A stretch of 64,000 nt of DNA, taken from positions 248,001 to 312,000 of the forward strand of contig NZ_FNKP01000001.1 of the NCBI RefSeq assembly GCF_900099835.1. Direction: 5' to 3'. Below are positions 1 to 8,349 of the stretch, one piece after another. Source of the stretch: Paraburkholderia fungorum. Its GTDB lineage: Bacteria > Pseudomonadota > Gammaproteobacteria > Burkholderiales > Burkholderiaceae. Position 1 is the stretch's first letter, and each line of letters opens with the position of its first letter. A model generated the notes under the pieces. The model made no database searches. It was not told the origin of the DNA and worked only from the letters and a program-made list of their open reading frames with translations. Position numbers and translations under genes: made by a program.

Positions 1-572
1 GCCTTTTCAAGCGCCTTGCCAAATGCGTAGTCGGCGGTCAGGAAGTACCACGTCTTGCCGCCCTGCTTCGTTACCGCGGAGCCCGTGCCGTTGGCGAGCG
101 CGGTGGTGTCGTACGCGTAGTGGATCGTGTACGGCGTGCATTGCTCGTTGGTCAGCGTGTCGGCACCCGCGCCGATGTTGATGTAGACCTTGTGCTTCTC
201 ACCCGCCACCGTGTTCATCGACAAACCCGTTGCCGAGTTCGTGCCGCCGATCAGCATGTCCACGCCGTCACGGTCGAACCACTCACGCGCGCGCGATGCG
301 GCGATATCCGCCTTGTTCTGGTGATCCGCGTAGACCAGCGTGATCGGCTTGCCGTTGACCTTGCCGCCGAAGTCGGCAATCGCCATGCGGATCGCCTCCA
401 GCCCGCCCGGTCCGTCGATGTCCGCGTAGAGCCCCGAAAGATCGGTGATGTAGCCGATCTTCACTGCGTCGTCGGCCGCTTGCGCGCTGCCCAATGTAGA
501 CGCGGTAAGCGCGGCGCCCGCAGCAACCGCAAAACAGAGGGAGGTAAGCCGCGCGAGTGGGTTCTTTTTCAT
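1..572 (-). CDS. Branched-chain amino-acid type ABC transporter substrate-binding protein (partial)
   Basis: The N-terminal 190 or so residues of a periplasmic binding protein; the rest lies beyond the left edge. It opens with a signal peptide (MKKN, hydrophobic core, cleavage likely after SAQA near residue 32). The mature start, VKIGYITDLSGLYADIDGPG, is typical of the Leu/Ile/Val-binding (Peripla_BP_6) family, as is the later IGGTNSATGLSMN. The start is supported by an AGGAG about 6 nt upstream. It follows livF on the same strand by 81 nt, so the binding protein is the third gene of the visible operon. Permease genes are not in the window and presumably lie further left. The ligand cannot be read from the sequence; the oxidoreductase neighbours suggest an alcohol, amide or acid rather than simple leucine uptake. 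Confidence 0.88.
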   Translation of the reverse strand, partial: MKKNPLARLTSLCFAVAAGAALTASTLGSAQAADDAVKIGYITDLSGLYADIDGPGGLEAIRMAIADFGGKVNGKPITLVYADHQNKADIAASRAREWFDRDGVDMLIGGTNSATGLSMNTVAGEKHKVYINIGAGADTLTNEQCTPYTIHYAYDTTALANGTGSAVTKQGGKTWYFLTADYAFGKALEK

Positions 573-653
573 TCGTGTCTCCTGTTTCTTCGCTTGTGGT
601 TATCAGAGGCTGATGAGAGCTGGTGAAAGCCTGACAGGCAATCAGACGCGTTT

Positions 654-1412
654 TTATACGCCCAGTAAATCGTGCAACACCGGCATCTTTCCTTCGAGCT
701 CAGCCGCCCCGAAGTGCTCGACGATCGCACCGTGCTCCATCACGTAAAAGCGGTCGGCAAGCGGCGCCGCGAAGCGAAAATTCTGTTCGACCATCACGAT
801 CGTGTAGCCGCGCGACTTCAGCGTGATGATCATCCGCGCGAGGGCCTGGACGATGACCGGCGCTAGCCCTTCCGAGATTTCGTCGAGCAGCAGCAGGCTC
901 GCGCCGGTGCGCAGAATGCGCGCGACCGCGAGCATCTGCTGTTCGCCGCCCGACAAACGCGTGCCTTGGCTCATCCGCCGTTCCTGCAGGTTCGGAAACA
1001 TCGAATAGATTTCTTCGAGCGACATCATGTGCGCCTTGTCGCCGACCGGCGGCGGCAACAGTAGATTTTCCTCGCACGAGAGGCTCGAAAAAATGCCCCG
1101 TTCTTCCGGGCAATAACCGATGCCGCAATGCGCGATGCGATGCGTCGGCAGGTTGATGGTTTCGCGTCCGCCAATGCGGATCGACCCCGTGCGCCGCCCC
1201 GTCAATCCCATGATCGCGCGCAACGTGGTGGTGCGGCCCGCGCCATTGCGACCGAGCAGCGTGACCACTTCGCCGCGGTTCACCGTCAGATCGACGCCGT
1301 GCAAAATGTGGGATTCACCGTACCAGGCCTGCAGACCCGCAATATCCAGCGCGGGTGCGCCGTTGTCCGCCCCGCTCACTTCGAGGCCTTCACGCTCGGC
1401 GATCGTGTTCAT
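654..1412 (-). CDS. livF: LivF-type ABC transporter ATP-binding protein with Arg in Walker A
   Basis: A 252-residue cytoplasmic ATPase of the branched-chain amino-acid importer family, the partner of LivG. Visible motifs are Walker A at residues 54-63 (GRNGAGRTTT), the ABC signature LSGGEQQML, Walker B LLLLDE followed by ISEGLAP, and the switch His in MVEQN context. The oddity is Arg60 where the family has the catalytic Walker A lysine (GAGKTT); the codon is CGC at 1233-1235. The rest of the protein is normal, so this is a substitution in an intact gene. The start overlaps the livG stop by one base (TGATG), showing translational coupling. About 20 N-terminal residues precede the usual family start. 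Confidence 0.9.
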   Translation of the reverse strand: MNTIAEREGLEVSGADNGAPALDIAGLQAWYGESHILHGVDLTVNRGEVVTLLGRNGAGRTTTLRAIMGLTGRRTGSIRIGGRETINLPTHRIAHCGIGYCPEERGIFSSLSCEENLLLPPPVGDKAHMMSLEEIYSMFPNLQERRMSQGTRLSGGEQQMLAVARILRTGASLLLLDEISEGLAPVIVQALARMIITLKSRGYTIVMVEQNFRFAAPLADRFYVMEHGAIVEHFGAAELEGKMPVLHDLLGV

Positions 1413-2188
1413 CAGTGGGCTCCGGCGAGCGACGCGTCGGCGCTGCCCATGTAGGCCTGCATCACCAGCGCGTTCTTCGACACCTCGGCATAGCTGCCCT
1501 CGGCGAGCACCTCGCCCCGTTGCAATACGGTAATCGTGTCGGAGATACCGGCGATCACATTCATGTTGTGCTCGACCATCAGAATCGTGCGGCCGCTCGA
1601 TACTTTTTTGATCAGCGCCGTGACGCGGTCGACGTCTTCGTGGCCCATGCCTTGCGTCGGTTCGTCGAGCAGCATCAGTTCCGGTTCCATCGCGAGCGTG
1701 GTGGCGATTTCCAGCGCGCGCTTGCGGCCGTATGAAAGTTCGACCGTCGGGACATCGGCGAAATCGGTCAAACCGACCTGGGTCAGAAGATCCATCGCGC
1801 GATCGTTCAATCGACGCAAAGTGCGTTCGCTCTTCCAGAAATGAAACTCCGTGCCGAGCGAGCGCTGCAAACCGATTCGCACGTTCTGCAATGCCGTCAG
1901 ATGCGGAAACACCGCGGAAATCTGGAACGAACGGATGATGCCGCGCCGCGCGATTTGCGCCGGACGTTCACGCGTAATGTCGACGCCGTTGAAGACGATC
2001 TGACCCGCAGTCGGCGTGAGAAATTTGGTGAGCAGATTGAAGCAGGTGGTTTTCCCGGCACCGTTGGGGCCGATCAGCGCATGGATCGAGCCACGGCGCA
2101 CGCGCAGGTTCACACCGTTCACGGCGATGAAGCCTTTGAACTCACGGGTAAGACCGCGCGTTTCGAGAATCGTATCGCCGAGAATCAT
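1412..2188 (-). CDS. livG: LivG-type ABC transporter ATP-binding protein
   Basis: A 258-residue ATPase of the branched-chain amino-acid importer family. It has a canonical Walker A (GPNGAGKTT), the signature LSYGRKRALE typical of LivG, Walker B LMLLDEPTQGM and the LivG-type segment GIIRSFQ after the first domain. I start it at 2188 because GAAGGGA sits just upstream; an in-frame ATG at 2200 has no clear ribosome site. It probably heads the transporter part of the operon, as a strong hairpin separates it from the GMC gene upstream. Its partner LivF has a degraded Walker A, so LivG may supply the main ATPase site of the dimer (inference). Confidence 0.92.
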   Translation of the reverse strand: MILGDTILETRGLTREFKGFIAVNGVNLRVRRGSIHALIGPNGAGKTTCFNLLTKFLTPTAGQIVFNGVDITRERPAQIARRGIIRSFQISAVFPHLTALQNVRIGLQRSLGTEFHFWKSERTLRRLNDRAMDLLTQVGLTDFADVPTVELSYGRKRALEIATTLAMEPELMLLDEPTQGMGHEDVDRVTALIKKVSSGRTILMVEHNMNVIAGISDTITVLQRGEVLAEGSYAEVSKNALVMQAYMGSADASLAGAH

Positions 2189-2437
2189 GTTCCCTTCCAT
2201 ACGGAGTGAGGCGAAGCACTACGATCTTCCGCGCAAAGGTCTGCGCGACTTTTTTATGACGGCGGCACCCCATGCCGCTCGTTGGCGTGCTGCACCAATC
2301 CGGACGGTAATCCATGATGCGACACGCAGCCTGGCTGCCATTGTCGCGCCAATGATGCAGCGCATTCATTGGGATTTGCACTTAGTGGGGATGGCTGTTC
2401 CAGACGCGACAAGGGCGCTACCCGAGCAGCAAAGACG

Positions 2438-2481
2438 CGTGTGAGACATCGGCCGGACGCGTCTGGCCGATGCCTCACACG
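2438..2481 (-). terminator. Long hairpin between the GMC gene and livG
   Basis: GTGTGAG at 2439-2445 pairs with CTCACAC at 2474-2480, and ATCGGCC at 2448-2454 with GGCCGAT at 2465-2471. There is one A-C mismatch and a 10-nt loop. It lies 28 nt after the GMC stop codon on the reverse strand. Only a short T run follows, so it may be a terminator or an mRNA-processing/stability element. The rest of the 308-nt gap (2201-2508) shows nothing I can name and presumably holds the livG promoter. Confidence 0.55.
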
Positions 2482-2508
2482 GTGAATCGTGTCACTCTGC
2501 CGCGCCTG

Positions 2509-4224
2509 TCATACAGCGGACATCGAAGGCGTGGAGCTGGTCTGCGCCGACACGCTGCCGGCCACGCGCGCACGACGATCTTCGCGGATCATCTCGCTCG
2601 CGCGCTCGGCGATCATCAGCGTGGGCGAGTTCGTGTTGCCCGACGTGATGGTCGGCATGACCGACGCGTCCACCACGCGCAGTCCGTCAACCCCGATAAC
2701 TCGTAGACGGTTATCGACGACAGCGGCCGGATCGTCGGTCGTGCCCATCCGGCAGGTGCCGACCGGATGAAAGATCGTCGTGCCGACTGCACCGGCGGCC
2801 TGCTGCAATTCCTCTTCGGTTTGATACTGGATGCCCGGCAAAATCTCCTGCGGCCGATAACGCGCAAGCGCGGGCGCAGCAGCGATTCGGCGCGTGAGAC
2901 GCAGCGCATTGGCGGCAACATGCCGGTCGTAATCGGTAGAGAGATAGTTCGGCGCGATCAACGGCGGCGCAGATGCATCGGCGGATTCGATGTGGATACT
3001 GCCGCGCGAAGTCGGCCGCAACTGACAGACCGACGCCGTAAACGCATTGAACCGATGCAGCGGCTCGCCGAAGCGATCGAGCGAAAGCGGCTGCACGTGG
3101 TACTCGAGATCGGGACGCGTGAGCGAGCGATCGTCGGGATCGGATTTGGCGAACGCACCGAGTTGCGAAGGCGACATCGACATCGGGCCGCTTTGAAACA
3201 GCGCGTACTCGACGCCGATCATCAGCTTGCCCCACCAATGCGCGGACGCGGTGTTGAGCGTACGCACGCCATCGACCTTATACGCCATGCGCAATTGCAA
3301 ATGGTCCTGCAGATTTTCGCCGACACCCCGCAGGTCCTTCACCACCTCGATGCCCAGATTTTGCAGACGCGCGCCATTGCCGATTCCGGACAATTCGAGC
3401 AATTGCGGCGAGTTGACCGCACCCGAACTGAGGATGACTTCGCAACGAGCTTTGGCGAGATAGTCGGTGTTATCGCCGCGATATTCGACACCTGTGCAGC
3501 GGCGTCCTTCGAACACGACGCGCTGAGTATGCGCGCCGGTAATGACCGTCAGATTCGGGCGTTTAAGCGCGGGACGCAAAAACGCTTTCGACGCGTTCCA
3601 GCGAATTCCGCGTTTCTGGTTGACATCGAAATAGCCGACGCCGGTGTTGTCGCCGCGATTGAAATCGTCCGTTGCCGGAATGCCGTTCTGTTGCGCAGCT
3701 TGTGAAAACTCTTCGAGGATCTTCCACTTGAGACGCTGCTTTTCGACGCGCCACGGACCACCCGCGCCATGCGATTCGCTCGCGCCGGCATGATGATCTT
3801 CGCTGCGTTTGAAGACCGGCAACACGGAATTCCATGACCACGAAGCGTCGTTGGTGACGCGGGCCCATTCGTCATAATCTTCACGCTGGCCGCGCATATA
3901 GATCATGCCGTTGATCGACGAACTGCCGCCCAATACGCGTCCACGCGGATACGAAAGCGCGCGTCCGTTCAACCCCGCTTCCGGTTGCGTTTTATAAAGC
4001 CAGTCCGTACGTGGATTGCCGATGCAGTAAAGGTAGCCGACCGGTACGTGAATCCAGTGGTAATCGTCTTTACCACCTGCTTCGAGCAAAAGTACCTGTA
4101 TGTCCGGATCTTCGGTGAGGCGATTGGCGAGCACGCAACCTGCGGTGCCCGCGCCGACAATGATGTAATCGAATTCGCCTTCGAGCCGCCGCGATGCTGC
4201 TGGCGAACTTTCGGTGTGGCTCAT
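2509..4224 (-). CDS. GMC-family FAD-dependent oxidoreductase (choline/alcohol dehydrogenase-like)
   Basis: 571 residues, the normal length for the family. The N-terminal FAD site is YIIVGAGTAGCVLANRL (about residues 20-36), followed by the GMC signature LGGSSSINGMIYMRG, the second signature SGAVNSPQLLELSGIG, and the C-terminal catalytic region with HPVGTCRMG and TSGNTNSPTLMIAE. The family oxidises primary alcohols, choline or polyethylene glycol to aldehydes using FAD. GGAGA lies 8 nt before the start. It follows the mmsA-like gene by 107 nt on the same strand, and an ABC importer lies downstream. This suggests import of a substrate, oxidation to an aldehyde and further oxidation to an acyl-CoA. 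The exact substrate is unknown; BetA and AlkJ-type enzymes are the nearest named relatives. Confidence 0.88.
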   Translation of the reverse strand: MSHTESSPAASRRLEGEFDYIIVGAGTAGCVLANRLTEDPDIQVLLLEAGGKDDYHWIHVPVGYLYCIGNPRTDWLYKTQPEAGLNGRALSYPRGRVLGGSSSINGMIYMRGQREDYDEWARVTNDASWSWNSVLPVFKRSEDHHAGASESHGAGGPWRVEKQRLKWKILEEFSQAAQQNGIPATDDFNRGDNTGVGYFDVNQKRGIRWNASKAFLRPALKRPNLTVITGAHTQRVVFEGRRCTGVEYRGDNTDYLAKARCEVILSSGAVNSPQLLELSGIGNGARLQNLGIEVVKDLRGVGENLQDHLQLRMAYKVDGVRTLNTASAHWWGKLMIGVEYALFQSGPMSMSPSQLGAFAKSDPDDRSLTRPDLEYHVQPLSLDRFGEPLHRFNAFTASVCQLRPTSRGSIHIESADASAPPLIAPNYLSTDYDRHVAANALRLTRRIAAAPALARYRPQEILPGIQYQTEEELQQAAGAVGTTIFHPVGTCRMGTTDDPAAVVDNRLRVIGVDGLRVVDASVMPTITSGNTNSPTLMIAERASEMIREDRRARVAGSVSAQTSSTPSMSAV

Positions 4225-4331
4225 CGTTTCGTCTCCATAGCTTTTTTGCTGCGATCCGCGTGATGTTCACGCGGCCGCATCGTCAGGCTTTAATTATGTT
4301 TCTACCGCTGCGTTCGATGACGCTTCTAACG

Positions 4332-5870
4332 CTATTTGGCAACCGGCATCGTAAATTCCGCGCCCTTCGCGATGCTGTCCGGCCAGCGCTGCATGATGCT
4401 CTTATAGCGCGTGTAAAAACGCACGCCCTCTTCGCCATAAGCATGGTGATCGCCGAATAGCGACTTCTTCCATCCGCCGAAAGAATGCCAGGCCATCGGC
4501 ACCGGAATCGGCACGTTGATACCCACCATGCCAATCTGGATTTGCCGCGAAAATGCACGCGCTACGCCGCCGTCGGAGGTAAACAACGACACGCCATTCG
4601 CAAATTCATTCGAGTTGATCAGCTCGACTGCTGACGCGAAATCGGGCACGCGCACCACGCACAGCACCGGCCCAAAAATCTCCTCGCGATATATTTTCAT
4701 ATCGGTCGATACATCGTCGAACAGCGTGCCGCCGAGAAAGAATCCTTTCTCGTGACCGGCCACCTGGTGCCCTCTTCCGTCGACCACCAGCTTCGCGCCG
4801 GCCTCGACGCCGGAGTCGATGTAGCCCACCACTTTGTCGCGATGCACGGCGGTCACGAGCGGTCCCATTTCCGCCGCCGATTCCATCCCGTTGAGTATCT
4901 TCAGGCTCTTCACGCGCGGCGTGAGGCGCTCGATCAGTTCATCGGCGATATGGCCCACCGCGACCGCGACGGAGATCGCCATGCAGCGCTCACCCGCCGA
5001 ACCGTATGCCGCGCCGATCAATGCATCGACAGCCTGATCGAGATCGGCGTCGGGCATCACGACAAGGTGATTCTTCGCCCCGCCCAAAGCCTGCACGCGC
5101 TTGCCGTGTTTCGTGCCTTCTGTGTAGATGTATTCGGCAATCGGCGTCGAGCCGACAAACGACAACGCGCTGACGTCCGGGTGCACAAGCAATGCATCGA
5201 CCGCGACCTTATCGCCGTGTACGACGTTGAACACGCCGTCGGGCAAACCGGCTTCCTTGAGCAGTTCCGCGAGACGATTCGAGCACGACGGGTCGCGCTC
5301 CGATGGCTTCAACACAAACGTATTGCCGCAAGCAATTGCGACGGGGAACATCCAGCACGGCACCATCATCGGGAAGTTGAACGGCGTAATGCCGGCGACC
5401 ACGCCGAGCGGCTGACGCAGATTCCAGTTGTCGATGCCGCCGCCGATCTGATCGGTGAAATCGGTCTTCAACAGATTCGGAATGCCGCACGCGAATTCGA
5501 CGATCTCGATGCCGCGCATCACCTCGCCCTTCGCGTCCGAGAACACTTTGCCGTGCTCGCGCGTGATCAGTTCGGCGAGTTCGTCGTGGTGACGGTCGAG
5601 CAGTTCCTTGAACTTGAACAGCACGCGCGCCCGCTTGATCGGCGCCGTTTCGCTCCATGCGGGAAATGCAGCGTTGGCGGCGGCGACTGCCGCGTCCACT
5701 TCGGCGACACTCGCCAGCGGCACGCGTGCGCTCACGCTGCCGAGCGCGGGATTGAAGACGTCGCCGAAACGGCCGCTGGTGCCGTCCACAGCGCGTCCGT
5801 TGATGATGTGAGTCAGCGCGCGCGCGCTCGCCGCGCTGCGCACGGTGTCGTCCTGATATGTCTCGCTCAT
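4332..5870 (-). CDS. mmsA: CoA-acylating methylmalonate-semialdehyde dehydrogenase
   Basis: 512 residues of the aldehyde dehydrogenase superfamily, MMSDH branch. It shows the oxyanion Asn in [16 protein letters not shown], the MMSDH-typical [17 protein letters not shown], the catalytic Cys in [11 protein letters not shown], and a C-terminal [11 protein letters not shown]. The family converts methylmalonate or malonate semialdehyde to propionyl- or acetyl-CoA with NAD and CoA, in valine, inositol or beta-alanine breakdown. GAGGAC precedes the start. It is the first gene of the reverse-strand unit, divergent from a LysR regulator that probably controls it. Substrate assignment inside the branch is by similarity only. 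Confidence 0.93.
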   Translation of the reverse strand: MSETYQDDTVRSAASARALTHIINGRAVDGTSGRFGDVFNPALGSVSARVPLASVAEVDAAVAAANAAFPAWSETAPIKRARVLFKFKELLDRHHDELAELITREHGKVFSDAKGEVMRGIEIVEFACGIPNLLKTDFTDQIGGGIDNWNLRQPLGVVAGITPFNFPMMVPCWMFPVAIACGNTFVLKPSERDPSCSNRLAELLKEAGLPDGVFNVVHGDKVAVDALLVHPDVSALSFVGSTPIAEYIYTEGTKHGKRVQALGGAKNHLVVMPDADLDQAVDALIGAAYGSAGERCMAISVAVAVGHIADELIERLTPRVKSLKILNGMESAAEMGPLVTAVHRDKVVGYIDSGVEAGAKLVVDGRGHQVAGHEKGFFLGGTLFDDVSTDMKIYREEIFGPVLCVVRVPDFASAVELINSNEFANGVSLFTSDGGVARAFSRQIQIGMVGINVPIPVPMAWHSFGGWKKSLFGDHHAYGEEGVRFYTRYKSIMQRWPDSIAKGAEFTMPVAK

Positions 5871-5983
5871 ATGTGTCCTCTTCCTGTGGAGTCTTCCGCC
5901 CGGCGCTCACAAAGCGGCGAAGGCGTGCTGAACGGCAAGCGTACGGCGCTTCGGGGCGGCAAATCCAATGAGTAATGCTCAAC

Positions 5984-6001
5984 AGCGCTATAAGCCGCGC
6001 T
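5984..6001. promoter_or_regulatory. Candidate LysR operator between mmsA and the LysR gene
   Basis: AGCGC at 5984-5988 and GCGCT at 5997-6001 form a dyad with an 8-nt spacer, lying 11 nt before the LysR start in a 142-nt divergent intergenic region. The position fits autoregulation by a LysR protein, but the arms are short and GC-rich, so a chance match is possible. Confidence 0.35.
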
Positions 6002-6012
6002 AATATCAGGAT

Positions 6013-6912
6013 ATGGATCTGACACTGCTCCGGGCTTTCATCACCGTCGCGCGCGAGGGCAATCTCACGCGTGCTGCGGTGCAACTACATCTGACGCAAC
6101 CGGCCGTCAGCCTGCAAATCAAGCACTTGCAGGAAACACTCGGCGTGACGCTGTTCACGCGGACTTCGCACGGGCTGTCCCTCACGCGCGATGGCCAGGC
6201 GCTGCTGCCGCACGCCGAACGCGCGCTTGGCGCAGCAGCCGACGTGCAGCGCGCCGCGCAATCGCTGCGTCACGAAGTACGGGGACGGTTGCGGATCGGC
6301 ACGATCCTCGACCCGGCTTTCTTGCGGCTGGGCGGCTTCCTGAAGCAACTGGTGGAGACGTGGCCGTCGATCGAAACCGCGTTGCGGCACGGCATGTCGG
6401 GCTGGGTGCTGGAGCAGATTCGCGCGGGCGAGCTGGACGTCGGCTACTACATCGGCCTGCCGTCCGACGACGATACGCGCGACGGCCCCGCGTTTCACGC
6501 GGTCACGCTCACTCATTTCCAGTATCGCGTGCTGGCTCCGGCGGGCTGGAAAGACCGCGTCAAAGGTGTCCGCGACTGGCGTTCGCTCGCCGCGCTGCCG
6601 TGGATCTGGACGCCGCCCGCGTCCGCGCATAACAGATTGTTGTCGCGCTGCTTCGGTGAGGCGGGGGTGAAGCCGGTCAAAGTGGCCGAAGTGGATCAGG
6701 AGCCGTCGATGCTCGATCTCGTCAAATCGGGCGTGGGCCTCACGCTCGCTCGCGACGCCACCGCGATTGCCGAAGCGCATGCGCACGCGTTGACCATCGT
6801 CGAAGGCATCACGGTGCCGACCCAGCTCAGCTTCGTCACCCTCGACGAACGCAAGGACGAACCTGCGATAGCCGCCGCGCTCAAGCTGATCGAACAGCAA
6901 TGGGCCACCTGA
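6013..6912 (+). CDS. LysR-family transcriptional regulator
   Basis: 299 residues. The N-terminal winged helix-turn-helix is visible (MDLTLLRAFITVAREGNLTR, then LTQPAVSLQIKHLQETLGV), followed by a LysR substrate-binding domain from about residue 90. It is divergent from the mmsA/GMC genes, which it likely activates in response to a pathway intermediate. The effector cannot be predicted. The ribosome site before 6013 is weak. Confidence 0.9.
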   Translation: MDLTLLRAFITVAREGNLTRAAVQLHLTQPAVSLQIKHLQETLGVTLFTRTSHGLSLTRDGQALLPHAERALGAAADVQRAAQSLRHEVRGRLRIGTILDPAFLRLGGFLKQLVETWPSIETALRHGMSGWVLEQIRAGELDVGYYIGLPSDDDTRDGPAFHAVTLTHFQYRVLAPAGWKDRVKGVRDWRSLAALPWIWTPPASAHNRLLSRCFGEAGVKPVKVAEVDQEPSMLDLVKSGVGLTLARDATAIAEAHAHALTIVEGITVPTQLSFVTLDERKDEPAIAAALKLIEQQWAT

Positions 6913-7097
6913 GGGAAAACGTGGACGCTGAGAACGCCGCCGTGAAACTACACCGTCACGCAGTTTTTGTTAGATTGGTGGTTCGCGCTCTCACGCTGGC
7001 TCTGCATTAATCCCGTTTCGCATGACTTTGTCTCTCTGGCAGCTTCGCGTCGTAATCCCGGAAGCTGCCGTCCCTCCCTTTTCCACAGGAACCTGAC

Positions 7098-7634
7098 ATG
7101 GCACGCAACATCGAAATCAAAGCCCGCGCCCAGCACTTCGACCAGTTGCGCGAACGCGCCGCGAAGCTCGCGCCCGATGCGCCGCTGATCTTCCGCCAGC
7201 AGGATTTTTTCTACGATGTCCCGCGCGGTCGCCTGAAGCTGCGCCAGTTCGACGACGGCACGCCCGCCGAGCTGATTTTCTATCAGCGCGATGACCGCGA
7301 CGGCCCGAAGGCGTCGTACTACACGCGCAGCCCCGTGACCAATCCCGAAGCGATGCATGCACTGCTCGCCACCGCGCTGACCACCCGCGGCATCGTCACG
7401 AAGGAACGTCACGTGTACCTAACCGGACGCACGCGGATTCATCTGGACCGGGTCGACGGACTAGGCGATTTCGTGGAACTCGAGGTCGTGCTTGCCCAGG
7501 ACGACGACGAGGAAGGCGGCCATGCCGAGGCCCACGCAATGTTCGAAACCCTTGGCGTGTCTGAATCGGATCTGGTGGCCGTGGCCTATGTCGATATGCT
7601 GAATCTGGAAGGCGAGCCTAAGCAGGCGGCTTGA
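7098..7634 (+). CDS. CYTH-domain protein, class IV adenylate cyclase-like
   Basis: 178 residues. The CYTH start motif is present as NIEIKAR at residues 4-10; the first position of the ExExK pattern is Asn. The basic/acidic strand pattern of the triphosphate tunnel fold follows (GRLKLRQF, AELIFYQRDD, HLDRVDGLGDFVELEVVL). CYTH proteins are either class IV adenylate cyclases or inorganic triphosphatases/thiamine triphosphatases, and the sequence alone does not separate these. AGGAA precedes the start. It stands alone between a LysR gene and the lrp-phh locus, and no linked cAMP signalling gene is present. Confidence 0.85.
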   Translation: MARNIEIKARAQHFDQLRERAAKLAPDAPLIFRQQDFFYDVPRGRLKLRQFDDGTPAELIFYQRDDRDGPKASYYTRSPVTNPEAMHALLATALTTRGIVTKERHVYLTGRTRIHLDRVDGLGDFVELEVVLAQDDDEEGGHAEAHAMFETLGVSESDLVAVAYVDMLNLEGEPKQAA

Positions 7635-7718
7635 CCTGAGGCTCGCATCTTGGCTCTGAAGCGCGTGGCGGAGTAAACGTTTCGCGCGGACCAGAGCTAA
7701 CGCTGCAGGCCCGCAGCG

Positions 7719-8210
7719 TCAGACCGGAGCCGCACCCGGCGACAGATGCGCAAGCGGCAGCGGCCCGTTGCGCTTGAACGTAGTCAGCACGATGTTCGAG
7801 CGCACGCTGTCGACGCCTGGCACGCGCATCAGTTTCTTCATCACAAAGGTCGACAGATAATTCAGATCGGGCGCGACGATGCGTAACAAATAATCGGCGT
7901 CGCCCACCACCGCGTGACATTCCAGCACTTCGGGCAGCACGTCGATTTGCTGCTGGAATTGTTCGATGATCGAATCGCCGTGGTGCTTCAGTTTCAGACT
8001 CGTAAAAGCGGTGACGCCGAGCCCGAGTTTCTCCGGCCGCAACACGACGCGATAGCCGTCTACAACCCCTACCTGCTCCAGCCGCTGCAAACGCCGGCCA
8101 ATCTGAGACGGCGACAGCGGCACCTCCTCAGCCAGTTGCTGATGGGTGGCCCGGCCAAAGCGCTGAAGGACATTCAACAGCGCGAGATCGAAGTGATCGA
8201 GTTCCAGCAT
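7719..8210 (-). CDS. Lrp/AsnC-family regulator, probably of phhA
   Basis: 163 residues. It has an N-terminal helix-turn-helix (LDHFDLALLNVL, then VPLSPSQIGRRLQRLEQVGV) and a C-terminal RAM ligand-binding domain (ECHAVVGDADYLLRIVAPDL). I place the start at 8210, where GGATAA precedes it; an in-frame ATG at 8225 has no ribosome site. It is divergent from phhA with two dyads between them. This matches the known arrangement in which an AsnC/Lrp protein controls phenylalanine hydroxylase, with phenylalanine or another aromatic amino acid as the likely effector (inference). Confidence 0.9.
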   Translation of the reverse strand: MLELDHFDLALLNVLQRFGRATHQQLAEEVPLSPSQIGRRLQRLEQVGVVDGYRVVLRPEKLGLGVTAFTSLKLKHHGDSIIEQFQQQIDVLPEVLECHAVVGDADYLLRIVAPDLNYLSTFVMKKLMRVPGVDSVRSNIVLTTFKRNGPLPLAHLSPGAAPV

Positions 8211-8221
8211 GACGGTTATCC

Positions 8222-8271
8222 GCATTTAATCGACAATTAATGCACGATTATTGCATACATGATCACATGCA
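8222..8271. promoter_or_regulatory. Two dyads between the lrp-like gene and phhA (candidate Lrp-type operators)
   Basis: The first is a 22-bp imperfect palindrome at 8222-8243 with ends GCATT and AATGC and inner arms TTAAT/ATTAA. The second runs from TGCAT at 8252-8256 to ATGCA at 8267-8271. Both are AT-rich against a GC-rich background, as expected for Lrp/AsnC sites, and they are centred about 29 bp apart, nearly three helical turns. Confidence 0.5.
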
Positions 8272-8349
8272 CGCCACTATTGCGCCCTTACCGCACGCTT
8301 GCCGCTCTACACTTGCATCACCGTTTTCCACTCGCCGAGCGCAGCAGTC

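Noticed and set aside
4752..5975. A 407-residue forward frame across mmsA
   Set aside because: Antisense shadow of a well-defined dehydrogenase.
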